A stretch of 64,000 nucleotides of DNA from Plutella xylostella (GCF_932276165.1 NC_063998.1:136501-200500), one strand, 5' to 3'; numbered from the stretch's first letter, positions 49,562-59,665 are shown. Made by a program: numbers and translations. The notes: generated by a model not told the origin, from the letters alone.

Positions 49562-49646
49562 TGACTCGTGAAGGATTTGAACCTCCGCCCTCCGATTAGA
49601 CAGAAATTTGTGATATCGGCGCTCTCACCTACTGAGCTAACGAGTC
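49562..49646 (-). tRNA. tRNA-like sequence with enlarged anticodon loop (pseudo-tRNA or SINE head)
   Basis: On the - strand all four stems form: acceptor GACTCGT/ACGAGTC (7 bp), D stem GCTC/GAGC, anticodon stem CCGAT/ATCGG and T stem GGAGG/CCTTC with loop TTCAAAT. The A box (TAGCTCAGTAGGTGAGAGC) and B box (GGTTCAAATCC) are intact, followed by discriminator A. The anticodon loop has 18 bases (ATCACAAATTTCTGTCTA) instead of seven. If 11 bases were an intron after position 37 the anticodon would read CAC (Val), but insect tRNA-Val is not known to me to carry introns. More likely a tRNA-derived repeat or pseudogene. Confidence 0.55.
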
Positions 49647-52351
49647 ATGTCTCCTGATGGTGGAAAACCAGACTACATGCAGCGCTGATGACGTCACGCT
49701 GGGCACTTTATACTGCGTTATGTTTGTTTGTTATCTGGTAATGATTCATGGTAATCTATCGCGTGACACGTGGCCAGGAGCCATAACATCATAATCAGAT
49801 ACAATAACAATAATAAAGCAATTAAATACGTATTGATCAAAGTGCATGTTTTTAATGCAGTTTGGTACGAAAAGCCGTGTGTGAGAATCAGATACATATA
49901 AAAAAAATATCACACTGAAGTCAAATACGATAATTACTTATCTACATCCATGGCCATACCTATACCATGTTTATTTCCAACTTACACATAAATAATATTC
50001 TAGAACACAATAAAATATCAGCTCCGTATTAAAACTAGACTAAATTAGCGTTAGAAACCCAGTAATCTAGAATATCTAGATCATCACGGGCAGATAGTCT
50101 GCCTTAGCGATTTGATTAGCGGCTAAAGTGGATGCTCCAGTCTATTTGCTGCAAATGACGGTAAATGTAGTGAAATGTCGCAGTTATGGCAGTTGATCGC
50201 CGGGTAGGATAGTGGACCGTCCATAACTGACCGTTATTAGAATCGAAGGATACAAGGCAGTACGGCAACTTTGTATATGCGTTTCATTTTGAAGTGTTAT
50301 TTATTTGTAAATGCATTTTACTTTATTGATTACTTCCTATTTAATTACTTCATATCTATTTTTTTTTAAACTTTTATTAGTTTGATTTCACGATTTCTTG
50401 ATTGCGGGTAATAAAAAAATAGTTTACCTGAAAGAGTATCCATGATATAGATAGATAAACTTACGGAAGTCTTAAATAAAAGTTGTTATAGAACGTAGAG
50501 TTATAACACTGGTGTGTTATGTGTCGTGTTTACATTATTGGCATGTTCTAGTCCGGTAGTTGACCGATGTAAATATACGACGAAGCTAAGGTTATTGATG
50601 CGGCAAGGGACATAAGGAAATGCTAATTGCTAGGCAAGATTAGCAGTCGCTAGTTTATGAAGCCTGTCAAATTCACGGGTAACGGACGGTATAATAATAT
50701 ACAATGTGTAAATAAGTACCTAATTATTAAAATTAAAATATTCAGGATTCTTTGTCATTGCTATTCGTGAGTACTTGTGTTATTTGGGTTTAAGTTTTGT
50801 TCAACACTGTGTACTTAACAGTTTATTTTATTATGTTTAATTTATGACTAGTTTTGTGGTATAAGTGGTAAGACCGTATAGCCCATAAATAGATGGCAGT
50901 GGCGGTATTTGTCAAACTAAGACAACCTGTAGGGATTTGAGCAATGTTTGGAGCCATAGAACAACGCAGACTTGAGTGTTTCAGAGTCCACGAGCCCTCC
51001 CAATCTTTGAGGCAGCCAAACACTGCCACTAATCTTTGATAATAGCAGCACCACTACTATGGTTCAGTAGCAAGTGTATTGAAGACAGTGTATTACCCTG
51101 GCGTCTCGAGCGAGCGGCCCGGGCAAGCACCTCGTCACGGCTCGCGTCCCGGCCGGGAACATGTCACGGAGTGTAGTGGCTACTCTAGTATACACCTTCA
51201 GTAATTGCAACTTAGCTACTTACCATGCGTGCCTTCTGCGTATGGTTTTCCGGGATAGAGAATCACTTTCTCGGAATAATTATAGATGATTTTTCCTGTC
51301 TCACATATTGACATTGCATTTCTCGGAAGAAGCCTCCTCTCTTATGTATGCTATTCAAACGCGAATCTGACTGGCTAATCCTGCCGCACTAGTGAACAGT
51401 AATTTTCCCAGACACTTTAAGAAAAGGGAGCAGCAAGAGTGAGACTCAAATCTGACTTCATATAACAAACCAATACATTGGAATTTTTATTGTAAGTATC
51501 TGTAATCTTCCTCATGCTTTCCATGCTGGAGTCAAATAAACGCTACAAATGCCTGCTTATTATGCCCTAAAAGAGAGGCGCACTCACGACGTCATTGCAC
51601 CAGGCAAGGTCACGTCGGGAATTTCAATCATGACGCATCAGCTGATGACGTCACCATGAGAGCAGTAGAATGGTCAGTAGTCAAATTATTTCAGAAGTAA
51701 ATGATAGAGGAAAATAACATGGATTTTCACGATATAAACTGAATTCAAGTAGGCATTTCGAGAGTTGAAGAAAGTAACTCGTCATGGAGGAGGCTTTGAT
51801 ATTCTTCTTGATTCGAATGTTCAATGGGAAAAACTAGCATGGACGAGTAATGAACTTAATGCACAAAGATAAAAATAAATTCCCAAGAATAGAAATAATA
51901 CATTCATAACAATAACATAACAGCGACTAGACAAAGTTACGGAAGGTGCCGCCATAAAAATTCATGTGGTGACTTGGACTAAACCGCACCGGAAACCCCA
52001 CGTCATCTATTATGAATCTTATAACACCGTATTAAAGCTGTAATTTGGTTAAATTAAAAGCTTTGATACGAGGTTCGTAGGTTCTTTACGTAGAAGCAAC
52101 GGAGCTCAAACTGTTAAATAGCGCGCCGCCTTGCTGTGACGAATCATTATACGGACTTACGCAACTTCATATATTGGATTTAATTAATTTTATCGAAATA
52201 AATATACCTGGACAAGAGGGTGTGTAGTATACTTAGTTATTTACTCTCACTGCCTGTAACGATAATAAAACTTGACCTGCTAATGGCATGGGCCAAATTC
52301 GTGCTATTGGTACTTAAATTATAAGTGAATGTAATTTTATCTGCAGCCAAC
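49647..52351 (+). other. Intron of main gene
   Basis: AT-rich with a GC-rich patch at 51105-51175. No supportable coding block. Confidence 0.5.
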
Positions 52352-52455
52352 ATGTACAGAGCGGTATGCACTGTCACACTCTGTATAAGATTATTGTCAA
52401 TTAGAGATGTCAGGATGTCAGGGTGTCAATGAATACATAACCGATACGTATAAAG
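52352..52455. repeat. 104-bp direct repeat, left copy
   Basis: Identical to 52873-52976; starts atgtacagagcggtatgc, ends gatacgtataaag. Confidence 0.95.
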
Positions 52456-52620
52456 ATTTACATGATTATCTTCAAACTCTCTCCAGAGGTTGCTGATAGT
52501 GTCAATACGTTGTTGCAAATAGGCCTCTGTCTTTCTAAGCGCAGAGTCTTTTTTGAAATTATCGCGAGTTTGCGTAATTGTTGTTATAATCGCCTTTTGA
52601 CGACTAAGCAAATTCTCCAT
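52456..52620 (-). pseudogene. gag-like fragment
   Basis: About 53 codons from the ATG at 52620 on the - strand are Lys/Gln/Thr-rich and helical and include YLQQRIDTISNLWREFEDNH, which resembles the N-terminal helical region of insect LTR-element gag proteins. The frame is cut short where the second 104-bp repeat begins. Low-complexity helical matches can mislead, so the family is not certain. Confidence 0.5.
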
Positions 52621-52872
52621 AATGTCAGGGAATGTAAGAATGGAAAGATCTTACTTGAATTGCGGCAGCTGCTGGCGGTCACTCACAACCTGGCGAGCGG
52701 CTGGTCTGCGGTGTGAACTGCAGCGTGGACCTCTCAGGAACCGTGTCAAAGAAGAATATGTCAATGTCACTTTCCGAACCGCACCACGCAACCCGACACA
52801 AACGATAAAAAATGTCACTAAACCCGTTTGCCGTACGTTTCGCGGGGTCCAGCTCGATAGCTCGAAGGACCA

Positions 52873-52976
52873 ATGTACAGAGCGGTATGCACTGTCACAC
52901 TCTGTATAAGATTATTGTCAATTAGAGATGTCAGGATGTCAGGGTGTCAATGAATACATAACCGATACGTATAAAG
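52873..52976. repeat. 104-bp direct repeat, right copy
   Basis: Identical to 52352-52455 over its full length, which means that the duplication is recent or that the copies are LTRs of a recent insertion. Confidence 0.95.
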
Positions 52977-53874
52977 GTCTATAATGTACTAAAGCTTAAA
53001 CTTATAATAGTCGTAAATGTAATAATCGTGTATTTACACAGATGTCACGACTTCCTTAATTGAGGGCGCGCATGTACGCGCTGTCATCAAATAGTCTCAT
53101 GTATGAGTGGCTCATACACAACAGTCATTATAAAAATGGTTCCAAATAAATTGCGCATGCCACGCACGCGATAATACAGCTCTCACATATAATTTGATAC
53201 ATTAAAAATTCCGATACTTATCTGATCTTGTAATTGTTATTTACCATTAAACTAACGCGTCTCACCTTTGGACAGGCTAACATTATTTTTAATAAAGTAC
53301 CTAACTAATAATTTTGATTATTTTTATAGATCAATAAAGATTAACTTTTAATGTAGTACACTTGTTGAGATACTTAAATATTAACAAATATTGTACAAGA
53401 TGTACTCAAATCATTAAGTTTCATTTGAATTGTCTCAACTAATGTACCAGTAAGTTACCATGTTACCATGCAAGTTTGGTTCCAACCACCAGGCGTGTGC
53501 TAGTGAAAGTGTAGACCAATTGGGATCGATCACGCGTGATGCGCGGAGTCGGTGTGACCAATCAGCGATCGTTCAATACCGATGTCGTTTTGCTTTCTTT
53601 CTGTTGCCCTTGTTGAATTGTTATTGCACCATTACATGTAACAAGTCAACTTTTTATTTTCTACTGTGTTTTACCGCAAGCCTCACTTCTACACCATAAT
53701 TTACATGGCATAGCATTTTTATTATGGTGTATTGTTTACACTGCTCAAAAGTTCATTCAAATACGAAGGATTAACAAATATTCATCATACACCCAAATAC
53801 TTTTATAATAATAATAAGTATGAACTAATTAAGATTCGTGTTCAGTTCGCTGTTCAATTGTTTTCTTGCATTAG
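52977..53874 (+). other. Intron of main gene with a CpG-rich patch
   Basis: AT-rich, with a patch at 53500-53575 (cacgcgtgatgcgcgg, then gtgaccaatcagcgatcg, a CCAAT-type box), possibly an internal promoter. No donor-terminated first exon was found behind it. Confidence 0.4.
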
Positions 53875-54009
53875 ATTCGGTTCAGCGACGCCGCGTCAGT
53901 TGAGACAATGGCCGTCGCCACAAGTGCGCCCGCGTCCGGGGCCGCCGCACCGCCTCGCAAGCCTCCGGTTAAAATTAAAAGTTCCAAGTTTAAAATGTTT
54001 CCACGCTGA
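53875..54009 (+). CDS. Candidate alternative last exon of the main gene (short isoform)
   Basis: A pyrimidine-rich acceptor (TTTTCTTGCATTAG|ATTCGG) is followed by 44 GC-rich codons and TGA, read in phase 0, exactly the phase left by the exon ending at 48589. The peptide holds MAVATSAPASGAAAPPRKPP and ends with a lysine-rich tail (PPVKIKSSKFKMFPR). About 190 bp behind the stop lies AATAAA (54195-54200) in AT-rich, 3'-UTR-like sequence. Using it would end the protein at about 393 residues, dropping the Q-rich and coiled-coil-like C-terminal two thirds. The ATG at 53908 has a good context (gagacaATGG), so an alternative reading is the first coding exon of a short transcript. No transcript evidence is available here. 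Confidence 0.5.
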   Translation: MRFSDAASVETMAVATSAPASGAAAPPRKPPVKIKSSKFKMFPR

Positions 54010-54194
54010 TTCGCTGTCGGAAGTTCTGGGCCTGTGATTGATAAGGGTGGGAGTTTAGGATAGGAAGTGGTTTGGTTGAGTTGATGTTTTGGTTCGTGCC
54101 GTGATTTTTTTTGGTGGTTTTTAGTATTATAATGAAGATGTGATTGAGACTAGTGAGATAATGTGAATGATAAGTGAACTAGAAGAACATTGTA

Positions 54195-54200
54195 AATAAA
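54195..54200 (+). terminator. Polyadenylation signal for the alternative last exon
   Basis: A canonical AATAAA hexamer lies 186 bases after the TGA of the candidate alternative terminal exon, with GT-rich sequence between the two. The position suits a 3' UTR of roughly 200 bases. AATAAA is frequent by chance in AT-rich DNA, so it only supports the exon call. Confidence 0.35.
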
Positions 54201-54597
54201 CTAAAAGAAAAATCGAAAATGGTTGAATTTGCACTCGAAAATGTACGTATGAGGAGTAAAGTTAAAACAACTAACTATGTAATTTACTTAAACAAAAAAC
54301 ATGACATAGACATACTACCTACTTTGCGTTAATTTATGTACCTTAGAAGATATAATTTCACAAAATATTTAAACAATTGCCCTTAAATCTAACTTAAGTA
54401 CATGTAATTAATTAACGAAGTGAAATTAAAACTTTCCTACATGCGCCTGGCTACTTTCATACATGGACCGACAAAAAATAAAACAATCAACTTTGAAACT
54501 TGTAAATAACGTATTGTTTTAATATTCCCAGCGCCGCCCGACAATAACCGCTTGTTGAACGCACCGCACTCGCTCACGATACACTTCTTGTTCTCAG
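54201..54597 (+). other. Intron between alternative last exon and exon D
   Basis: AT-rich, non-coding; turns GC-rich just before the acceptor at 54597. Confidence 0.6.
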
Positions 54598-55115
54598 AAC
54601 CAGCAGGCGGGGCCGTCGGCCGACTTCAGACAGTACCAGGAAACCTACGGCTATGCCATGAACCAGGGAGCCGTCCCGAGGAACCACCCCGGATACGAAC
54701 CCTCGCCCAAACCTCCCGTTCCAGCTAAAAACACTGCCATCTACGGACAGAAACCGGAAACACCGAACAACAGTCAATCCATCACGGTCACCGTCGAAAC
54801 AGGGAAAGACAACACGAGAGATGCACCGAAGAGCGCAAAGTCTGTCAGTAAAACTTACAACACGCTCAAAGACATGATTTCAAGTAGATTTAAGAATAAA
54901 GATAGCGGAGACAGTGAGAAGCAGAGCGAGAGTGCTCCAGCGTTGAACAACAGTGAGGAGAGGAAGAAGTCAGAAGAGCCGGTAACTCCTCGGAACTCGG
55001 AGGGCAGAAAGTTGGAGCAGGGCATCTACGGGCGGCCGATCCCGCAGTCTCGACCTGACGCGCAGTACAGTCACCCGCCCAACAACATGGCGTATCCCAG
55101 CCCCTCTACACATAG
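54598..55115 (+). CDS. Main gene, exon D: central charged region
   Basis: This exon has 518 nt (172 codons plus two bases; model residues 350-521). The acceptor is CTTGTTCTCAG|AACCAG, the donor CATAG|GTGAGG. It starts with a Gln/Tyr-rich segment (QYQETYGYAMNQG), then a Pro/Lys segment (GYEPSPKPPVPAKN), and contains SKTYNTLKDMISSRF (about residues 433-447), a short amphipathic stretch that looks like the most conserved-type motif of the exon. A long Ser/Glu/Lys-rich, probably disordered stretch follows. A (CTT)n run lies a few bases after the donor. No catalytic motif is visible. Confidence 0.88.
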
Positions 55116-55120
55116 GTGAG

Positions 55121-55143
55121 GACGCTTCTTCTTCTTCTTCTTC
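55121..55143. repeat. (CTT)n microsatellite in intron
   Basis: About six ctt units just after the donor at 55116. Confidence 0.85.
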
Positions 55144-55574
55144 TATTTAGACTCATTTGCACTGACGTCTGTGTGCCTATTCTATGACGTAGTGCCATTT
55201 CTGGAATGATCAATTTATATTCTTCACGCTCGCTATTATCAGCTATACGCACGCCACTTGCACGCATAGGTACTGATGATTATTTTTAGTTTCTTCTATA
55301 CTATCTTTATATAGTTTTTGCACACGATCTTTCACTGTGATCCTGTCATGCAATTAATCATTAATGTATAGCAATAAGTGCAGACTCTACAATTCATTAT
55401 TGCAAACCATGGATATTATTAAAATTATAAACACTTCTTCTTTTTCTTCGTGTTGGCTACAAACACTACGGTTTTTCATCATAGTGATATCCAGTCAGAT
55501 TTACGTAATTGCGCAGCCCAGAGTGCACCGTTGTAAAGTCTAATGATCTAATCCATTTAACATCTCATCCGCAG

Positions 55575-55842
55575 ACTGATGCAGCAGCAGATCGTGCAGC
55601 AGCAGATGCTCCTCCAACAAGCTCGCTCGCAGGAGATGCTGGCGAGCACGCCGCACGCGCGGCCACTGGCAGTAGGAGGCGAGTCGCCCCACACCCGCCC
55701 GATGGCGCTGGGGGCTGACTCACTGTACCAGCAGTACGGGCCGCCGCCGCCGGGCCGGCGCAGCGCCATGTACCAGAGAGACATCGAGGCGAGGAACATG
55801 GCCAACTTCACCTCGCTGAAGCAGACTGGCGGGCCGAGCCAG
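55575..55842 (+). CDS. Main gene, exon E: Q-rich segment
   Basis: This 268-nt exon completes the Arg codon split at 55115 and adds 89 codons (residues 523-611), ending in phase 0 at CCAG|GTGAGG after the acceptor CATCCGCAG|ACTG. It opens with LMQQQIVQQQMLLQQARSQ, a glutamine-rich helix or coiled-coil candidate, continues with repeated PHARP / PHTRP-like stretches and a YQQYGPPPPGRR segment, and ends with a mixed-charge helix-prone stretch. GC-rich third positions and clean splice phases support it. Confidence 0.88.
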
Positions 55843-56711
55843 GTGAGGACTTGCGTTGCCCCTTAGGATATTATTATGATTACGTGACTAGGACGTGATG
55901 GGTTGAGATTTCGATGATGATTTTTTTTTTATTTGCAAGTATTAATAAGTATAACGTCAAACATAAAGTACTACATAACGATGCTAAATAAAAAATATGA
56001 TCAATTAGCAGCTCAAAATGACAGATTTATACCCCACTGACAAGAAGTTGTCTAAAACAGCACAAATAACTGCACCATCCATTACTATTGCAACAGCAGC
56101 ATTCTGAAGTTTTTCTCACTGTCAACCTCTCTGCTACACAATAGATTCTCCACAATTAACGAAATCTTCCCACGAAGCCTTAGTTATTCTACAATTACGA
56201 TAACAAGTGCTTTTCGCTTTGTAACACCGCTCCAGCCAGCTATCTCTCACTGTGATCCACAAAAATGAATATGAACGCATAACACCTTTTGCTACAATTT
56301 TGATGAAATAATCTGCATAATATACTTTCGTCATAATTATTTTGACCTGTGTCTATTTCTTTATATATTTATTTACGTCCTATTGTCCCGTGTAAAATAA
56401 AACAGAAAAAAACTGTGATCTACTTGGGGATTGCTTATGAATCGCGAGAAAGTTATTCAAACTTAACTGTTTCTTCCATTGTTTATATCAAACCAACAGC
56501 TATAAATACTTTTACAAACAAAAGTTGCTAATTTTTATTCCATTATCTTAAATAAACACCTTAACAGCCAGCGTTTAAAATTTATTACATTCAACCCGGG
56601 CTATTATTTGATTAGCCTATTTGGTTTTAAAGCCCATAATGTGTTTATGAGGTGGTAAACAATGCGGACCGTTATAACCATAAAATTCTAATGTTCATCA
56701 TTGTTTTACAG
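55843..56711 (+). other. Intron of main gene
   Basis: AT-rich, no coding block or recognised repeat. Confidence 0.6.
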
Positions 56712-57351
56712 TTGGACAATTCTCACACGAGCCACTCGAGGGCCGACCTCAGGAGTCCGCAGCAACTGGAACGGGAAATCGTTCGACATCAGGGCCTAGT
56801 GGTCGGCCGGAGAGCCGCTTCGCACCCACACCTTCTCGACGACCCTCAGCCGAGGCAGGAAATCACAACACCACAAATACACGATAGATCACGAAGAAAT
56901 TCCCACGGAAACCTCCTAGAGAGAGTAGAACGGGAACATGCCAGCTCACGACAGAACTTCGAGGAACGAGAATCAGACGACGGCGGCTTCAGATCAAGAC
57001 GAGCTACGCAAGACCGCTCCAGTTTCGAAGACAAAGCCAGAAGTAGCGGTAGATCCTTAGAATCAAGGCATGAGCAGCAGAGAATGCAGGAAAACCACTA
57101 CAGAAGGACACCAGATAGCAATCACAGGACGCCAGATATGATTCACAAGGAGCGAAGAACTCCGGACTCAATACATCATCAGAGGATAAAGGAGGAGAGT
57201 GGAATGGACAGGAACGACGAGAGTGCTAGTCAGAAGTCGGCGGATAGCGTGTACAACTCGAGTGGCAAGACGGAGCCCTACGCCCCGCAGCCGTCGTCGT
57301 CGCGGCAGACTCCCAGCCGGATCGAGGACCTCAAGACACACGGAAAGAAAG
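56712..57351 (+). CDS. Main gene, exon F: Arg/Ser/Asp/His-rich region, with two possible donors
   Basis: This is the second largest exon: 640 nt, 213 codons plus one base (residues 612-824). The acceptor is TTGTTTTACAG|TTGGAC. The protein is strongly hydrophilic, with Arg, Glu, Asp, Ser and His, and a loose repeat of RRTPDSNH, RTPDMIHKE and RRTPDSIHH. The model donor is AAAG|GTGCGG. A second donor, TTCAG|GTTTTT at 57378, lies 27 bases on and leaves the same phase, so nine more residues (GAAGSGASS-like) could be included without a frame change. Probably intrinsically disordered; no domain recognised. Confidence 0.87.
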
Positions 57352-57632
57352 GTGCGGCGGGCTCTGGAGCTAGTTCAGGTTTTTTATTTTACTAACACCA
57401 TTTATTATGTCCCTATAAATCTGACACAGACATATCTTATCGCTAGCTAGATCGTCATTATTCTTGTAACATACCCATCATCTTTCAATCATTGCTGCTA
57501 AAAATTCATCTCTCATCCTTTCGCTAACGTTCACTTGTCTGATTCTAGCAACCACCCAATCCCATTATGTCGTATGCCCCTACATAGCTTCTAGATCCAA
57601 AAAATAAACCCAATGTCTGTTCCATGTTCCAG

Positions 57633-57788
57633 ACTACGACAAGAATGGTGGAGTATCTTCCAACGTGGACTCTGGCCGGGGCAGCGTGGCCTACTCCAGC
57701 GGGCGCGCGCCGGCTAGCCCACACGATACGTCGGCCGATAGTGATGCTGCCCGGGCTCCGCCGCCGCCCGCGCAGGGGACCTCGCAGA
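57633..57788 (+). CDS. Main gene, exon G
   Basis: This exon has 156 nt, entered in phase 1 (completing an Asp codon) and left in phase 1; residues 826-876. The acceptor is CATGTTCCAG|ACTACG, the donor CAGA|GTGAGT. It encodes NVDSGRGSVAYSSGR followed by an Asp/Ser stretch and a Pro-rich end. The Ser/Gly/Arg motif resembles phosphorylation-rich linkers of scaffold proteins, but I cannot tie it to a named family. Confidence 0.85.
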
Positions 57789-58181
57789 GTGAGTTTACTG
57801 TTTAGCAGGAGGAAGTTGGTGTACTTAGATGTGTATCTGTATCTGTCTATGATATCAAAGAGTCTTGACCAAAGCAAATTGAACTGCGACCAGCACTGAT
57901 GAGTACCTACAGCGTATCCTGGACAGTGAGACCAACACCCATGTTACTAATGTCTCTTTTCACCACGATGGAATTAAAAGAAAATCTATCGAGTACGATG
58001 CAATAAAATTAAATTTGACTGGTAACTTAATTAATCCATTCAAAGGTGATTTCTATTCTGATAAGTGCCCGCAAACTTTTGCGTCCCAAGCTCCGTTGTG
58101 ACGCTACCAACCAGCACAACTGACTCTTAACCACCATTCAGTAATCAGTCTCCTAACCATCTCCCCTCTCTCTCCCCCCAG
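57789..58181 (+). other. Intron of main gene
   Basis: No coding block; ends in a long pyrimidine tract (ctcccctctctctcccccc) before the acceptor. Confidence 0.7.
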
Positions 58182-58344
58182 CCGGCGAGAGCGAGTGGGC
58201 GGACATCGTGGAGTGCGAGCTGCGTCAGATCCTGGAGCCGCGGCTGGCGGGGCTGCGCCTGCACTCGTCCGCGTCGTCCGGCGGCTCCGTCACGCCGCCG
58301 CTGCCGCCGCTGTCACCGGCTTCCGACGTGCATAAGAGGAATAG
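58182..58344 (+). CDS. Main gene, exon H: parent of the tandem exon copies
   Basis: This exon has 163 nt, phase 1 in and phase 2 out (residues 878-930). The pyrimidine-rich acceptor CTCTCCCCCCAG|CCGG is strong; the donor is AATAG|GTGAGT. The peptide begins GESEWADIVECELRQILEPR, a predicted helix, then a Ser/Gly-rich linker, a Pro/Leu run and SPASDVHKRN. The part from 58217 to the donor and the following intron is repeated twice downstream (from 58683 and 59116). Only this copy has a convincing acceptor, so it is taken as the functional one. Confidence 0.86.
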
Positions 58345-58682
58345 GTGAGTTTCTTACTACATAGATGATAAAAACCAGGACCCAAGTCGGGTTGTTCCGA
58401 GCTAGTCAACATGATTTCTGATTCTTATTAGGTGCCAAGTTAAATAGCCGTGGTTCTACACAATCTTCCCTTCAGCTCGGAGACTGACAAACGTTTGTGA
58501 CAGCTACCGGATGTAGACCGAGGCTCGGCCTCTAAATGTGTAGTGTAGGCTATGCCAGTTTTCCAAAACTTAGGACGCCCTACAGCCAGAGACACAAAAC
58601 GCTGATGAGCTTGGACCAGTTGGATCCAATTACCATGGGATAAATACTAGGTTGGCATAAAAGGAGTAGGTGAGTTCCTCTG

Positions 58683-58811
58683 GAGCTGCGTCAGATCCTG
58701 GAGCCGCGGCTGGCGGGGCTGCGCCTGCACTCGTCCGCGTCGTCCGGCGGCTCCGTCACGCCGCCGGTGCCGCCGCTGTCTCCCGCTTCAGATGTGCATA
58801 AGAGGAATAGG
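58683..58811 (+). pseudogene. Partial second copy of exon H
   Basis: About 129 bp match the 3' part of the exon at 58182-58344, from the gagctgcgtcag stretch to the exon end, with only a handful of differences, most at third codon positions. The first 35 bases of the exon and its acceptor are missing. Instead the copy is preceded by an extra scrap of exon tail plus donor (gcataaaaggagtag then gtgag). The donor behind the copy is GTCAGT instead of GTGAGT. An acceptor at GTGAG|TTCCTCTG would give the phase needed to replace exon H, but it has no pyrimidine tract. Probably not spliced; see findings. Confidence 0.6.
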
Positions 58812-59115
58812 TCAGTTTCTTACTACATAGATCACAAAAACCAGGGCCCAAGACTAAATTTTTATCAGGTGCCATGTTAAATAGCCACTGTTCTACACAT
58901 TCTTACCTATGGCTTGGTGACCGACAAACTTTTTGTGATAGCTATCGGATGTAGACTGAGGATCGGCCTCTAAATGTGTAGCATACCCGCTAGCTTACCA
59001 AAACTTAGGATGCCCTTCAGTCAGGGACACATACCTAATACAGATGAGCTTAGACCTAGCAATTACCATGGGATAAATACTAGGTTGGCATAAAAGGAGT
59101 AGGTGAGTTCCTCTG

Positions 59116-59245
59116 GAGCTGCGTGAGATCCTGGAGCCGCGGCTGGCGGGGCTGCGCCTGCACTCGTCCGCCTCGTCCGGGGGCTCCGTCACGCCGCCGC
59201 TGCCGCCGCTGTCGCCCGCTTCGGACGTGCATAAAAGGAATAGGT
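59116..59245 (+). pseudogene. Partial third copy of exon H
   Basis: This is a third copy of the same exon segment, with about seven differences from the parent, six of them silent in the parent frame and one changing Gln to Glu. It has the same missing 5' part and the same leading exon-tail scrap as the second copy, and a GTCAGT donor. The repeat loses similarity a little past the donor, and a SINE lies about 50 bp further on. The 433-bp spacing to the second copy shows that the intron was copied too. Confidence 0.6.
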
Positions 59246-59291
59246 CAGTTACTTACTTGGCGCCTGGCTCATCAGAACCTGGGATCAAATG

Positions 59292-59465
59292 GTTGGCCGA
59301 ATGGCGTAGTGTTTCGTGGCCCTGACTGCTATGCCAAAGGTTCCAGGTTCGATTCCCGGCTGGGGCAGAAATTTGTTTCAAGACAGATATTTGTACTCGG
59401 GTCTTGGGTGTTGATATTTATATTTAATATGTATCTATCTATGTATTTGTGTACATAATCGTCTG
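59292..59465 (+). mobile_element. tRNA-headed SINE, second copy
   Basis: Starts ggttggccgaatggcgtagtg with a Pol III A-box region at 59302-59321 and B box ggttcgattcc at 59346-59356, then cggctggggcag, as in the SINE at 19048-19360 but in + orientation. The body is shorter and diverges after gtcttgggtg; it ends in an A/T-rich part with atctatctatgtattt. The right border is uncertain. Confidence 0.7.
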
Positions 59466-59665
59466 TCCGAAACACTCCTCTTATAGAGACCATCACTATA
59501 AGAAGCACCGTAAGTATCTTGATCACCTCATACGACGACTTAACCATTTTAACTTTGACATCAGCACCGGCCTATATTTCCAAGACACTAACGAAAACTA
59601 CAATAACCATTGGCATATTATATATTAAATCATTGACAATAACTGTTATTTTTTAAACATTCCAG

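Larger units (their letters stand above)
52352..52976 (-). mobile_element. Deleted LTR-type element (direct repeats around a gag-like fragment)
   Basis: Two identical 104-bp direct repeats (52352-52455 and 52873-52976) flank 417 bp. Read on the - strand, the inside begins TGGTCCTTCGAGC, a phrase typical just after the 5' LTR of insect LTR elements, then a leader, then an ATG at 52620 opening MENLLSRQKAIITTITQTRD, which continues through a helical stretch resembling the N-terminus of insect gag proteins. The frame then runs into the second repeat after about 53 codons. All pol functions are missing, so it is a deletion derivative. The repeats do not show clean TG...CA ends and I could not fix a target-site duplication. 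Confidence 0.6.
58217..59245 (+). repeat. Tandem triplication of exon H 3' part and intron (units of 466 and 433 bp)
   Basis: Units start at 58217, 58683 and 59116. Each has about 129 bp of exon, and the first two are followed by about 300 bp of intron (shared actacatagat, aatagcc, cggcctctaaatgtgtag, aattaccatgggataaatactag). The third unit stops shortly after its donor. Each junction carries an extra exon-tail scrap (gcataaaaggagtag|gtgag). Confidence 0.92.

Noticed and set aside
53732..54037. 101-codon frame overlapping the alternative last exon
   Set aside because: It crosses AT-rich sequence before the acceptor; the phase-0 frame from 53875 has a better start, phase and stop.
59123..59458. 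111-codon frame over the third exon copy and SINE
   Set aside because: Wrong frame relative to the parent exon, and the second half is SINE sequence.
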